From Streptomyces musisoli (lineage in GTDB: Bacteria; Actinomycetota; Actinomycetes; Streptomycetales; Streptomycetaceae): 64,000 bases of DNA. This document shows, in pieces, positions 56,310 through 64,000 of the stretch (position 1 is its first letter; every line of letters begins with the position of its first letter). The notes under the pieces are model-generated. The model was not told where the DNA came from. It ran no database searches and worked only from the letters and a program-made list of their open reading frames with translations. A program made the position numbers and the translations under genes. The stretch covers positions 22,476-86,475 of the forward strand of contig NZ_JAERRH010000025.1 of assembly GCF_016741855.1 (NCBI RefSeq). The letters are read 5' to 3'.

Positions 56310-56515
56310 CGGGTGTGAGTAGTTGAGGTACAGGAAATCCCGATGAGAACGATCACGGTCGGCGGCACGCAGGAAGTCGGCGACCATGCCGGGCATGTCG
56401 AGGGTGACCGGCAGCTCCGGGGCCGGGCTGTCCTGCTCGGTGGGGGTGGGGTCGGGAAGTTCATGGTGCAGACCCTCGCCGCCGCCGGCGATCGGTGGGG
56501 AGCGCGGTCACTGGT
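56310..56515 (-). pseudogene. fragment of an unknown gene between the two duplicate units
   Basis: The minus strand reads HHELPDPTPTEQDSPAPELP then VTLDMPGMVADFLRAADRDR and HRDFLYLNYSH with strong coding bias, but lacks start and natural end. It lies exactly at the junction of the two nuclease/RCC1 units, so it was probably caught or cut when the duplication formed. Confidence 0.4.
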
Positions 56516-56530
56516 GCCCGGTGTCATCAC

Positions 56531-56790
56531 CACTGCCGGTATATCGGCGAGTGGGTGGCCACCAAGAAGCGGTGGGGCCTCGCCGTCGATCCCGCCGAGC
56601 GGGAGGCCCTGCTGCGCTACTCCGCCGACTGCCCCAACACCACTCTCGCCTACACCCCGGCCCAGAAGCCGGCGTCACGTACTTCCTGCACCGCTCATCT
56701 GCTTCAGCCCCGGCTCCGCATCAAAGCGCAGCCCGGGGCGCCCCTGATACCGCCTCTGGCGAACCGAACGACGAAGGAGTGTCACCCATC
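56531..56790 (+). pseudogene. duplicated 3' end of the HNH nuclease gene plus leader
   Basis: Positions 56531-56668 repeat the last 45 codons of the nuclease (CRYIGEWVATKKRWGLAVDP, EREALLRYSADCPNTTLAY); the stop codon has become CAG. Positions 56669-56790 repeat the leader that precedes the first RCC1 gene, including its GAAGGAG site. The catalytic part is absent, so this is a non-functional copy carried along in a tandem duplication. Confidence 0.8.
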
Positions 56791-59160
56791 ATGACCGTGC
56801 TTGCGACCCGCCCTGCCCGCCTGCCCCGCATGGCGGGGTTTCCTCCGCCGGTCACCTTCGGCCCCGTCATCGCCTGGGGGAGGCACACCGAGGGTCAGCT
56901 GAATGTGCCGGCCGCCGCGCAGTCGGGGGTGGTGCAGGTCGCCGCCGGCGGCACTCACAGTGTGGCGTTGCTGTCGGACGGACGCGTCGTCGCCTGGGGC
57001 GACAACGCCAGCGGTCAGGCGACTGTGCCGCCTGCCGCGCAGTCGGGGGTGGTGCAGGTCGCCGCCGGAGGTCATCACAGTGTGGCGTTGCTGTCGGACG
57101 GGCGCGTCATCGCCTGGGGCAACAACTCCAGCGGTCAGGCGGCTGTGCCGTCGGCCGCGCAGTCGGGGGTGGTGCAGGTCGCCGTCGGCCACGGGCACAG
57201 TCTGGCGTTGCTGTCGGACGGGCGCGTCATCGCCTGGGGCAACAACTCCAGCGGTCAGGCGACTGTGCCACCTGCCGCGCAGTCCGGGGTAGTACAGGTC
57301 GCCGCCGGCTACATGCACAGTCTGGCGTTGCTGTCGGACGGGCGCGTCATCGCCTGGGGCAACAACTCCAGCGGTCAGGCGACTGTGCCACCTGCCGCGC
57401 AGTCCGGGGTAGTACAGGTCGCCGGCGGCGCTTGGCACAGTGTGGCGTTGCTGTCGGACGGACGCGTCATCGCCTGGGGCAACAACTCCAGCGGTCAGGC
57501 GACTGTGCCACCTGCCGCGCAGTCCGGGGTAGTACAGGTCGCCGGCGGGGTTAGTCACAGTCTGGCGTTGCTGTCGGACGGGCGCGTCATCGCCTGGGGC
57601 AACAACTCCAGCGGTCAGGCGAATATGCCGGCGGGGTTGCGTGCCGCGTATGTCGGACTCGGCCCAGGCAGCGACCATTGTCTGGTGGTGGGGGGTGTGC
57701 CGGGCGGGGTGGAGTCGGTGGTGACGGTGTCCGGGAGCGGGCAGGAGACCGAGCCCGGCACCGTCTTCCCCGAGCCCCTGGCCGTGCGGGTGACTGGCCC
57801 TGCAGGCGTGCCCGTGGGCGGAGCTGAGGTCTCCTTCACCGTCCGCGACGCCCATGACACGGGCACCGGCTTCCCCACCGGCTCCCCGGACACGGTGACC
57901 ACCGGCAGCGACGGCACCGCCACCACGGCCGTCCCGCTGATCGCGGGCCCGCGGACCGGGCCCGTCGAGGTCGTCGCCACCGCCGGCTTCGCGGAAGCCG
58001 TCTTTGTCCTGGACGTCGCACTCACCACCGCCGACCAGTTCGTGACCGTCTCCGGTAACAACCAGCAGGCCCGGCCCGGCACCGCCTTCCAGCCCATGAC
58101 CGTGCGCGCCCTGCGCGCCGGGGCGCCGCTGGCCGGCCTGCCGGTACGGTTCGCCCTCTCCGACACCGACTCCACCGGCTCCACCCTGCCCGGCCGGGAC
58201 ATGATGCACGACACCGTCACCGACGGCGACGGCCTCGCCTCCGCCACCTGCACCGCCGGAGCGGGCGAGGGCGACTTCCTGGTCATCGCCACCGGCGGCG
58301 GCCAGAGCGCGACCCTTCATGCCACGGTGGGCGACCCGGTTGCCGCACACATCGTGCCGCTGCGGGGTGACGGTCAGTCGGCGGTGGCGGCCTCGGTGTT
58401 CGGGGCACAGCTGACGGCACAGGTCACCACCGCGGGCGGCACGCCGGTGGGTGGTGTGGTGGTCGAGTTCACCATCGAGTCCAACCCCACCGGCTCGTTC
58501 TTCCTCACCCCCGCCCTGGCCTCCACCGTGCCTGCCCTGGCCCCCTACCAGCTCGCCGACGGCAGCATCGACCACCTGCGTCCGAGCGCCGAAATCCTGC
58601 AAGCCGCCGGTGACCGCGGCAACCTGGCCGCCGTCCTGCAGGACCTCGACACCACCGGCGCCACATCCGAGCGCGTCACCACCCTCGACAGCAACCCCGC
58701 CGACCCCGCATACGGCACCGCCACCACCCACGCCCTCATGGCCGGTCTCACCCCGGGAGTCTTCCGGGTGCGGGCCACCGCCCCCGAGTACCCCGATATC
58801 CCGGCCGCCTACTACCAGCTCACCGTCACCGCGGCCGGCGGCATCCGCCTCGTCATCGACTCCGGCAACAACCAGCAGGAAAAGACCGACAGGCGTTTCC
58901 CGAAGCCCTGCGTGGTCCGGGTCACCAACTCTGTCGGCCAGGGCCTGGAAGACGTCACCGTCACCTTCCGGCTCACCGGCACCACCGGAGCGGTCTTCCC
59001 CAACGGCTCCGCCAGCTTCACCACCGCCACCGACCCCGACGGCTACGCAGGCTCCCGCGCCATCACCGCCGACTTCCCCGGCCGCGTCTACGTCAACGCC
59101 ACATGCCCCGGCACCACACCCGCCCCCGCCCCCATCCGCTTCACCCTCCAAGCCCACTAG
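56791..59160 (+). CDS. seven-repeat RCC1-like propeller with four Ig-like domains (copy 2)
   Basis: A 789-residue paralogue of the protein at 53935 with the same layout: seven 40-residue RCC1-like repeats (residues about 20-300), then four Ig-like domains. Five of the repeats are almost identical here (VIAWGNNSSGQATVPPAAQS), which indicates recent expansion or homogenisation. The ATG follows GAAGGAG. Its TAG stop overlaps the CTAG that borders the following insertion element. The N-termini of the two copies are similar (MTxLATxPARLP) and have no obvious signal. Confidence 0.82.
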   Translation: MTVLATRPARLPRMAGFPPPVTFGPVIAWGRHTEGQLNVPAAAQSGVVQVAAGGTHSVALLSDGRVVAWGDNASGQATVPPAAQSGVVQVAAGGHHSVALLSDGRVIAWGNNSSGQAAVPSAAQSGVVQVAVGHGHSLALLSDGRVIAWGNNSSGQATVPPAAQSGVVQVAAGYMHSLALLSDGRVIAWGNNSSGQATVPPAAQSGVVQVAGGAWHSVALLSDGRVIAWGNNSSGQATVPPAAQSGVVQVAGGVSHSLALLSDGRVIAWGNNSSGQANMPAGLRAAYVGLGPGSDHCLVVGGVPGGVESVVTVSGSGQETEPGTVFPEPLAVRVTGPAGVPVGGAEVSFTVRDAHDTGTGFPTGSPDTVTTGSDGTATTAVPLIAGPRTGPVEVVATAGFAEAVFVLDVALTTADQFVTVSGNNQQARPGTAFQPMTVRALRAGAPLAGLPVRFALSDTDSTGSTLPGRDMMHDTVTDGDGLASATCTAGAGEGDFLVIATGGGQSATLHATVGDPVAAHIVPLRGDGQSAVAASVFGAQLTAQVTTAGGTPVGGVVVEFTIESNPTGSFFLTPALASTVPALAPYQLADGSIDHLRPSAEILQAAGDRGNLAAVLQDLDTTGATSERVTTLDSNPADPAYGTATTHALMAGLTPGVFRVRATAPEYPDIPAAYYQLTVTAAGGIRLVIDSGNNQQEKTDRRFPKPCVVRVTNSVGQGLEDVTVTFRLTGTTGAVFPNGSASFTTATDPDGYAGSRAITADFPGRVYVNATCPGTTPAPAPIRFTLQAH

Positions 59161-59352
59161 GGCCTGTCTGACAAAGGATTACCGTCCGCTGCCGCCCACG
59201 AGTCCGATCGCGTCACCTGTTGGAGGGAACGCGTCGAGTTCGAACCACACCTTCGAGCACCTGCTGGCGATCATTGAGGCTGGTGCAGTTCGTCGAATTT
59301 CAACGTGCTGCGCGTCGCTGTATCAAGACCCTCAGGACTCGGAGAACCCACG

Positions 59353-59901
59353 ATGAAGACTGGCAAAGAACTCAGGCCCGGTACCGTCCTTCGCATCGAC
59401 AATGACCCGTGGCTGGTTCTGAGCAGCAAGTCGGGCAGCGACGGCGCGATCGTGAAGAGCAAGCTGAATAACCTGCTGACCGGCAGCAAGACGGACGCCG
59501 TCTTCGCGGCGGACGACAAGCTGGACGACGTGGTCCTCGATGACAAGGAGGTGACCCTGGCGTACATCTCCGGTAATATCTACGTCTGGTTGGACACCAC
59601 CGACGACACCATGTACGAGCTGAACGCCGAGGACATCGGAGCCGCCCTGGCGTACATCGTGGAGGGCATGCGGGAGGTCTGCGTCCTGACCATGTACGAG
59701 GAGAGGGCCCTCTGGGTCGCACTCCCCACCACCGTCAGCCGCCAGATCGGCTACACAGAGAACGCCAGCACCTCAAGCAACATGAAGCCGGCCAAGCTGA
59801 CCAACGGAACCGAAGTCCAGGTCGCCGACGCCATCCAGATCGGCGACTGGATCGACATTGACACCCGCGACGGAAGCTTCAAGGGCCGCACCAAGGGGTA
59901 G
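59353..59901 (+). CDS. efp: elongation factor P paralogue with altered loop
   Basis: A 182-residue protein with all three EF-P domains: KELRPGTVLRIDNDPWLVLS, SKLNNLLTGSKTDAVFAADD, and the OB-fold ends (VSRQIGYTENASTSSNMKPA, IQIGDWIDIDTRDGSFKGR). EF-P rescues ribosomes stalled at proline stretches, and the tip of its first domain (PGKG, with modified Lys or Arg) reaches the peptidyl centre. Here the tip reads SGSDG, with Asp where the Lys should be. It is therefore probably an accessory EF-P with altered activity, not the housekeeping copy. It lies inside an IS5-type unit. Confidence 0.88.
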   Translation: MKTGKELRPGTVLRIDNDPWLVLSSKSGSDGAIVKSKLNNLLTGSKTDAVFAADDKLDDVVLDDKEVTLAYISGNIYVWLDTTDDTMYELNAEDIGAALAYIVEGMREVCVLTMYEERALWVALPTTVSRQIGYTENASTSSNMKPAKLTNGTEVQVADAIQIGDWIDIDTRDGSFKGRTKG

Positions 59902-59973
59902 TCCCTGGCAGCCGCACTCGACGGCACAGCCAGCAGGGCGGCCTACGGCAACCTCCGCCCAGTTGCCCTTGTA

Positions 59974-60894
59974 TTACGACACGCCTCGGACCCTGTCCGA
60001 CGGGTCTTGGAGAGGTTCGCGAAGCCAGAGGATGAGCGAGGCGATGTGAACCCCGGCTCTGTAGCGGGCGGCCAGTTTGTCGAAGCGAGTGGCTATCGCC
60101 CGGAACTGCTTGAGGCGGCCGAAGCAGCGCTCGACCACGTTGCGGGACTTGTAGAGCTCGCGGTCGAAGGCCGGTGGCCTGCCACCGGCCTGCCCGCGCC
60201 GCACACGGTTGGCCTTCTGGTCGGCCCGTTCCGGGATCACAGCCCGGATGCCCCTGCGCCGCAGAGAGCGGCGGATCGCCCTGGAGGAGTACGCCTTGGT
60301 CCGCGATGACCGCGTCTGGCCTGCGGCGGGGCCGCCCGGCACCGGTCCGAGGAACCCTCAGCTCGTCCATGACCGTTTCGAAGACGGTGGAGTCGTTGAC
60401 GTTGCCCGGCGTGACGACGACGGCCAGGGGCAGGCCCCGGCCGTCGCAGGCGAGATGTACCTTGGTGGTCAGCCCGCCGCGGGACCGGCCCAGCGCCTGG
60501 CCCGCTGACGGACGTGCCGGATCTTCGAGTTCGTCCCCCGCCGCCGCCCCTTTTTGCGGGCCCCGGCGGCGTGCTGGTGAGCTCGGCTGAGGGTGGAGTC
60601 GACCGACACGGTCCACTCCACGGCTCCGACGGAGTCGTACCGGACCTGCGCCTGCTTGAGCAGGCGCGCCCAGGTGCCGTCCGCCTCCCAGCGGGCGAAC
60701 CGCTCATAGGCCGTCTGCCACGGCCCATAGCGCTCCGGCAGGTCACGCCACGGAGCACCGGTCCGCAGCCGCCACAACACCCCGTTGATCACCTGCCGGT
60801 GATCCCGCCACGGCCGTCCACGTCCGTCAAGACCAGGCAGCAGGGGCGCTATCCGCTCCCACGCCGCATCCGTTAGCTCACCAAGACCCACCAC
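59974..60894 (-). pseudogene. IS5-family transposase, programmed shift plus a disabling shift
   Basis: The first frame (60469-60894) reads LTDAAWERIAPLLPGLDGRG then WRLRTGAPWRDLPERYGPWQ and VDSTLSRAHQHAAGARKKG. At the slippery A-AAA-AAG sequence (complement of 60550-60556) a -1 shift, normal for this group, leads to GGLTTKVHLACDGRGLPLAV and MDELR. A second, abnormal one-base excess near 60299 separates PDAVIAD from KAYSSRAIRRSLRRRGI and the ERCFGRLKQFRAIATRFDKL end. Without that third part the final catalytic Glu is lost, so the enzyme seems dead. Confidence 0.8.
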
Positions 60895-60925
60895 GAGATC
60901 AATTATCAGACAGGTCCTAGACTAG

Positions 60926-62324
60926 TACTGCAACGGTGCTTGTCGTGACTGATGGCCAGGCTGGTCGTTGGTGTGGTTGTGGGTGGGAACCTTGCTGATG
61001 TCAGGTTGTGGGCCGGTGAACTGACCGCTCTGCATGAGCGGTTCGTGCACCGGTTCAACAGGTCGGAGCCGCGTGAGTCGACGCTGGCTTATATGCGTGG
61101 GCTGATCGCACCGATGGAGCGGAAGAACGGCTGGACGCTGGCCGAACAGGCCGGGCATGCAGGCCCGGACCGTATCCACCGGATGCTGAACCGGATCGAG
61201 TGGGACGCCGAGGAGGTCCTCGACGACGTGCGCGATTATGTCGTTGAGCACCTCGGAGACCGGGATGCCGTCCTGATCGTGGACGACACGGGCTTCCTGA
61301 AGAAGGGGCTGCGGTCGGCTGGGGTGCAGAGGCAATACTCCGGCACGGCCGGTCGGACGGAGAACTGCCAGATCGGTGTCTTCCTCGCCTATGCCACCGA
61401 CCGCGGGCGGACCCGGATCGACCGACGCCTGTATCTGCCCACGTCCTGGATGGAGGACCGCGAGCGCTGCCGCCGGGCCGGCATCGGTGACCATGTTGGG
61501 TTCGAGACGAAGGTGGCCATGGCGAAGGCGATGGTCCGTCGTGCCGTCGCGGACCGGATCCCGTTTCGGTGGGTGACCGCGGATGCCGCCTACGGATATT
61601 CCAAGGGCTGGCGGTTCGAGCTGGAGCAGGCCGATGTCTTCCACGTCATGGCCACCACCCGACATGACACCGTCGTCACCCGCTGGGCGATCGACCACCC
61701 CGTCCACGACCTGTTCAACGGTCTGCCGCGACAGAAGTGGAAACGCCGCTCCTGCGGCACCGGGGCTCACGGCCCGCGGATCTACGACTGGGCTCGCATC
61801 GAGGTGCGACCCTGGCACCGGCCCGATCGCCGCCACTGGGTGATCGCCCGCCGCAGCGTGAGCCGGCCCGGGGAGATCTCCTACTACATCGCCTACTGCC
61901 CCACCGAGACCACCCTCGACGACCTGATCCGCATCGCGGGCAGCAGGTGGGCCATCGAGGAGTGCTTCCAGAGCGCGAAGCAGGAGTGTGGCCTGGACGA
62001 CTACCAGGTCCGCCGGTATCCCGGCTGGCACCGCCACATGACCCTGGCCATGGCCGCCCATGCCTGCCTGACAGTGCTGCGGGCCCGCGAACTGGATGCC
62101 GACAAAGCAGAAACGGATCCTCCCCACTCATCCACCTCAGCCTCGCCGAGATCAGACGCCTGATCACCCGACTCACCGACCGCCGGCCCGTGAGCATCGA
62201 CCACATCCTGCACTGGTCACACTGGCGGCGCCGACGCCAGTTCCAAGCCCGCATCAGCCACTACAAACGACGCGGACACAGCCCATGAAGCTGCCCAACA
62301 CTCAGCACAAGCACCGTTGCAGTA
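60926..62324. mobile_element. IS701-type insertion sequence
   Basis: Perfect inverted ends (TACTGCAACGGTGCTTGT at 60926 and its complement ending at 62324) enclose 1399 bases. CTAG occurs immediately outside on both sides (60922-60925 and 62325-62328), which is the expected 4-base target duplication of the family. It inserted one base away from the right end of the IS5-type unit. Confidence 0.88.
60952..62288 (+). pseudogene. IS701-family transposase, frameshifted near its C-terminus
   Basis: A DDE transposase of about 440 residues: AVLIVDDTGFLKKGLRSAGV (first Asp), RWVTADAAYGYSKGWRFELE (second Asp) and GSRWAIEECFQSAKQECGLD (Glu). The frame departs near 62125; with a one-base correction the normal family end LAEIRRLITRLTDRRPVSID and HILHWSHWRRRRQFQARISH follows to 62288. 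All DDE residues precede the shift, so partial activity cannot be excluded. Confidence 0.82.
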
Positions 62325-62532
62325 CTAGGGCCCGAACGAGCGATGGGGTGTCTTCGGCGCGCTGGTCGGAGACATCCCGTCGAACGACTCCGCCACCAGT
62401 ATTCCACCGTGAACAGACGCCGCCGGACGATTGTGAGTCGCTGGCGCAGCGTGCCGGGCTGCTGTGGTTGGTGCGGCCTGGTCCGGCGCGGCGGGGCGGG
62501 CCAGGCCCCGTCGTGCTACCGGCTGCCTGGGG
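62325..62532. other. short gap after IS701, no gene seen
   Basis: No frame with a start signal or motif was found. The stretch separates the right CTAG of the insertion sequence from the stop codon of the minus-strand oxidoreductase gene. Confidence 0.35.
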
Positions 62533-63198
62533 TCAGCCAGCGGCTTTCTTCACGGCTTCGCTCACCGGCATGTTCCCGCTGATCAGTTCCAGCGTCTGCC
62601 CTGCCGTGCCAGGCTCGTCAAGCAGGGCCGTGATCACCGCCGCCACGTCGTCGCGCGACACCGACCCGTTGCCAGTCGACTCGGCGAGCGTCACCATGCC
62701 GCTACCCGCATCGTTGGTCAGGTGCCCGGGTCGCAGGATCGTGAAATCGAGCCCGGACCGACCCCGCACATCGGCGTCCGCCGCGCCTTTGGCCTGCAGA
62801 TAGGCGGCGAAGACCGGGTCGGTGCCCTCGGGTGGCTCGCGGTCCGCGCCCATGGCGGAGATGACGATGAAGCGCCGTACCCCGGCCGCTTCGGCCGCAT
62901 CCGCGAAAAGGGAGCACGCCGCGCGATCGACCGTGTCCTTGCGAGCTGCCCCGCTGCCCGGGCCCGCCCCGGCCGCGAACACCGCCGCGTCCGCACTATC
63001 CAAGTGCCTGGCGACATCGCCGGCCGACGCCGACTCCAGATCGCAGACAACTGGTTCGGCACCCGCAGCCACCAGATCGCCGGCCTGCTCCGGATTGCGG
63101 ACGAGCCCCACGACGTCGTCTCCCCGCGCGTGCAGCAGCCGCTCAAGCCGCAGCGCGATCTGACCATGACCCCCAGCAATGACGATGCGCATGCGCAC
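62533..63198 (-). CDS. NAD(P)-binding atypical SDR oxidoreductase
   Basis: A 221-residue Rossmann protein: RIVIAGGHGQIALRLERLLH carries the glycine-rich NAD(P) loop, then VVCDLESASAGDVARHLDSA and RRFIVISAMGADREPPEG. The canonical YxxxK is replaced by a YLQAKGAADADVR segment, as in the NmrA/YwnB-like group that bind NAD(P) as sensors or reduce small substrates. ATG 63198 and 63192 are both possible. It stands as a single gene on the minus strand. Confidence 0.85.
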   Translation of the reverse strand: MRMRIVIAGGHGQIALRLERLLHARGDDVVGLVRNPEQAGDLVAAGAEPVVCDLESASAGDVARHLDSADAAVFAAGAGPGSGAARKDTVDRAACSLFADAAEAAGVRRFIVISAMGADREPPEGTDPVFAAYLQAKGAADADVRGRSGLDFTILRPGHLTNDAGSGMVTLAESTGNGSVSRDDVAAVITALLDEPGTAGQTLELISGNMPVSEAVKKAAG

Positions 63199-63275
63199 GA
63201 CAGTAAGCCCCGGGAGCGGTACCAGCAGCAGGCTCGGCGGTCTCCCACCCGTACGAGTGAGGTCGCGATGACGGC

Positions 63276-63510
63276 GAGCTGCTCGTCATGGAGCATGGGC
63301 AGCTCAGCTTCGCAGCGCTGCAGCGGCGCGCGGTTGCTGGCGCCCGTAGCGCCCGCCAGCCTGGCCGCCGAGCTACCCGCGCACTGCTGGAGGCGCTGTT
63401 CACCGATTACGCCCTGACGGCTCCGCAGACGCTCGTCGAAGGCATCGTGATCAGCTACGCCAGTCGTCCCCACTGCACCGAGTGCAAGGCGGCGTTCACG
63501 GACGAGCGGT
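63276..63510 (+). pseudogene. possible gene fragment with CxxC motif
   Basis: A plus-strand stretch reads ELLVMEHGQLSFAALQRRAV, TRALLEALFTDYALTAPQTL and VISYASRPHCTECKAAFTDE with coding-like third positions, but no start with a ribosome site and no clear end were found. The HCTEC motif could bind metal. It may be the remnant of a small gene. Confidence 0.3.
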
Positions 63511-63726
63511 GGCGTCGGCCACGACCGCCTCGACCACCCGCCGATACAGGCCCGACAACGCCTGAACGCCAAGCCCGTCACACCACCACGGCGGCCGCTC
63601 ATCATACCCCGCCCGGCCGCCCGACACCGCGTCCACGGCACCCTCCACCGGCTCCTCGCCGTCGTGCACCCTCTCCACCTGCGTCGATGTCGTGCCAGCG
63701 GCACCGGCCGCGGCAAGCTCGTCCAT
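63496..63726 (-). CDS. small hypothetical protein
   Basis: A 76-residue protein; its ATG follows a GAGGAG site by 4 bases, directly after the stop of the frame upstream. It begins MDELAAAGAAGTTSTQVERV and ends ALSGLYRRVVEAVVADATAR. Third-position bias is strong. It may be either a separate coupled gene or the C-terminal half of a single protein whose N-terminal half is the frame at 63734-63874, broken by an indel. No family is named. Confidence 0.5.
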   Translation of the reverse strand: MDELAAAGAAGTTSTQVERVHDGEEPVEGAVDAVSGGRAGYDERPPWWCDGLGVQALSGLYRRVVEAVVADATARP

Positions 63727-63733
63727 CAGCTCC

Positions 63734-63874
63734 TCACGCCCGATCCTCGCGAACTCCCACCGCTGCCGGGTCAGCAGCCTGCGCCTCCGCCTCCCGCAGC
63801 CTCGCCTCCGCACCCTCCAGCACCTCCCGGGCCCGCGCCTCCCGCCGCTCCATCAACGCGATAACCGACGGCAT
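63734..63874 (-). CDS. short coiled-coil protein or N-terminal half of a split gene
   Basis: A 46-residue frame, MPSVIALMERREARAREVLE followed by AEARLREAEAQAADP, resembles the N-terminus of small Streptomyces proteins with an Arg/Glu-rich coiled coil. In the alternative frame the coiled coil continues as TRQRWEFARIGREELMDEL and joins the next gene, so a frameshift near 63785 is likely. Confidence 0.45.
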   Translation of the reverse strand: MPSVIALMERREARAREVLEGAEARLREAEAQAADPAAVGVREDRA

Positions 63875-63955
63875 CGACCACCTCCACGACGAGAACCGAA
63901 CCGCCCGCCAACTGCCCGACCCCGCCGACGCGAACACCTCGACCAACCATGAAGA

Positions 63956-63980
63956 AACCGCAGCTCATAGAGCTGCGGTT
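63956..63980. terminator. hairpin terminator near window end
   Basis: A perfect 10-base inverted repeat, AACCGCAGCT then AGCTGCGGTT, with a 5-base loop, flanked by a further CCAACC/GGTTGG pairing. It could end a transcript from beyond the right edge of the window or act bidirectionally. Confidence 0.6.
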
Positions 63981-64000
63981 CGGTTGGCCACCACGTTCTC

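Larger units (their letters stand above)
59161..60916. mobile_element. IS5-type unit carrying an EF-P gene, flanked by CTAG
   Basis: The left end GGCCTGTCTGACAA (59161) and the right end, read inward as GACCTGTCTGATAA (from 60916), match at 12 of 14 positions. CTAG lies directly outside both ends (59157-59160 and 60917-60920), as expected for target duplication in this group. The unit is 1756 bases, about twice a normal element, because the EF-P gene lies between the left end and the transposase. An end-like sequence also occurs at about 59990 in the transposase tail, so the original element may have ended there. Confidence 0.65.

Noticed and set aside
62096..62803. Plus-strand frame of 235 codons after the IS701 transposase
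   Set aside because: It is a shadow of the transposase end and the minus-strand oxidoreductase gene, with no motif of its own.
1..64000. Linear-replicon telomere or replication origin
   Set aside because: No terminal palindrome set, tap/tpg, rep or parAB genes were recognised; repeat-rich composition alone is not enough.

Overview
The window is high-GC actinomycete DNA, most like Streptomyces: codon third positions are strongly G/C, GTG starts are common, genes are joined by GTGA/ATGA/TGATG stop-start overlaps, and the families are typical of that genus (MerR, DUF6194, SpoIIE-type phosphatase, GYD protein, XRE-TPR regulator). It reads as accessory DNA such as a chromosome arm, island or large plasmid. 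No rRNA, tRNA, replication origin or core housekeeping operon was seen.

Layout. (1) 1-13.7 kb: sparse genes (MerR regulator, DUF6194 protein, PAS-GAF-SpoIIE phosphatase, small secreted proteins, GYD protein, a coiled-coil protein) set in kilobases of GC-rich simple and tandem repeats. Two secreted proteins here (8.6-9.4 and 12.2-12.9 kb) consist largely of Gly/Asn/Thr/Gln repeats, and a third partial copy lies at 13.4 kb. (2) 13.9-15.4 kb: a dead IS21-type transposase. (3) 15.6-24.8 kb: HAD hydrolase, XRE-TPR regulator, three small coupled genes, then a tightly overlapping operon of GT8, phosphotransferase, GT2, PIG-L deacetylase, P-loop kinase and a frameshifted glycosyltransferase, ending against a convergent phosphotransferase. 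(4) 24.9-28.1 kb: debris (Y-family polymerase and IS110 fragments) plus a two-gene unit coding for a WXG-like/lytic-transglycosylase protein and a membrane protein. (5) 28.3-46.3 kb: a co-directional cluster with histidine phosphatase, phosphotransferase, sugar epimerase, adenosylhomocysteinase-like protein, NUDIX, KdsB-like cytidylyltransferase, ABC exporter, two double-NUDIX proteins, an MFS-methyltransferase fusion, a methyltransferase, a NUDIX-phosphotransferase fusion, a methyltransferase-NUDIX-PCMT fusion and a second PIG-L enzyme. (6) 46.5-52.4 kb: three overlapping tyrosine-recombinase genes plus a small HTH/coiled-coil gene, resembling Tn554/recombinase-in-trio elements, at the break point of a truncated GFA-type gene. 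(7) 53.2-59.2 kb: a secreted HNH nuclease and a seven-repeat RCC1/Ig-like protein, followed by a diverged tandem duplicate of the nuclease 3' end plus the RCC1 gene. (8) 59.2-62.3 kb: an IS5-type unit that appears to carry an EF-P paralogue as a passenger, then an IS701-type element; both are flanked by CTAG. (9) 62.5-64 kb: an NAD(P)-binding protein and small genes.

How the genes may work together (inference). The genes of 16.4-46.3 kb look like one biosynthetic locus interrupted by debris: glycosyltransferases, sugar kinase-like phosphotransferases, deacetylases, an epimerase, a CTP-dependent sugar-activating enzyme and methyltransferases would build and tailor a sugar- or nucleotide-type metabolite, NUDIX and phosphatase enzymes would process nucleotide-linked intermediates, and ABC and MFS proteins would export it. 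No polyketide, peptide or lanthionine synthase and no obvious precursor peptide was seen, so the product class is unknown.

Several reading frames carry a single-base +1 shift (about 23519, 30890, 60299 and 62125). These may be real decay or assembly errors and should be read with that in mind.
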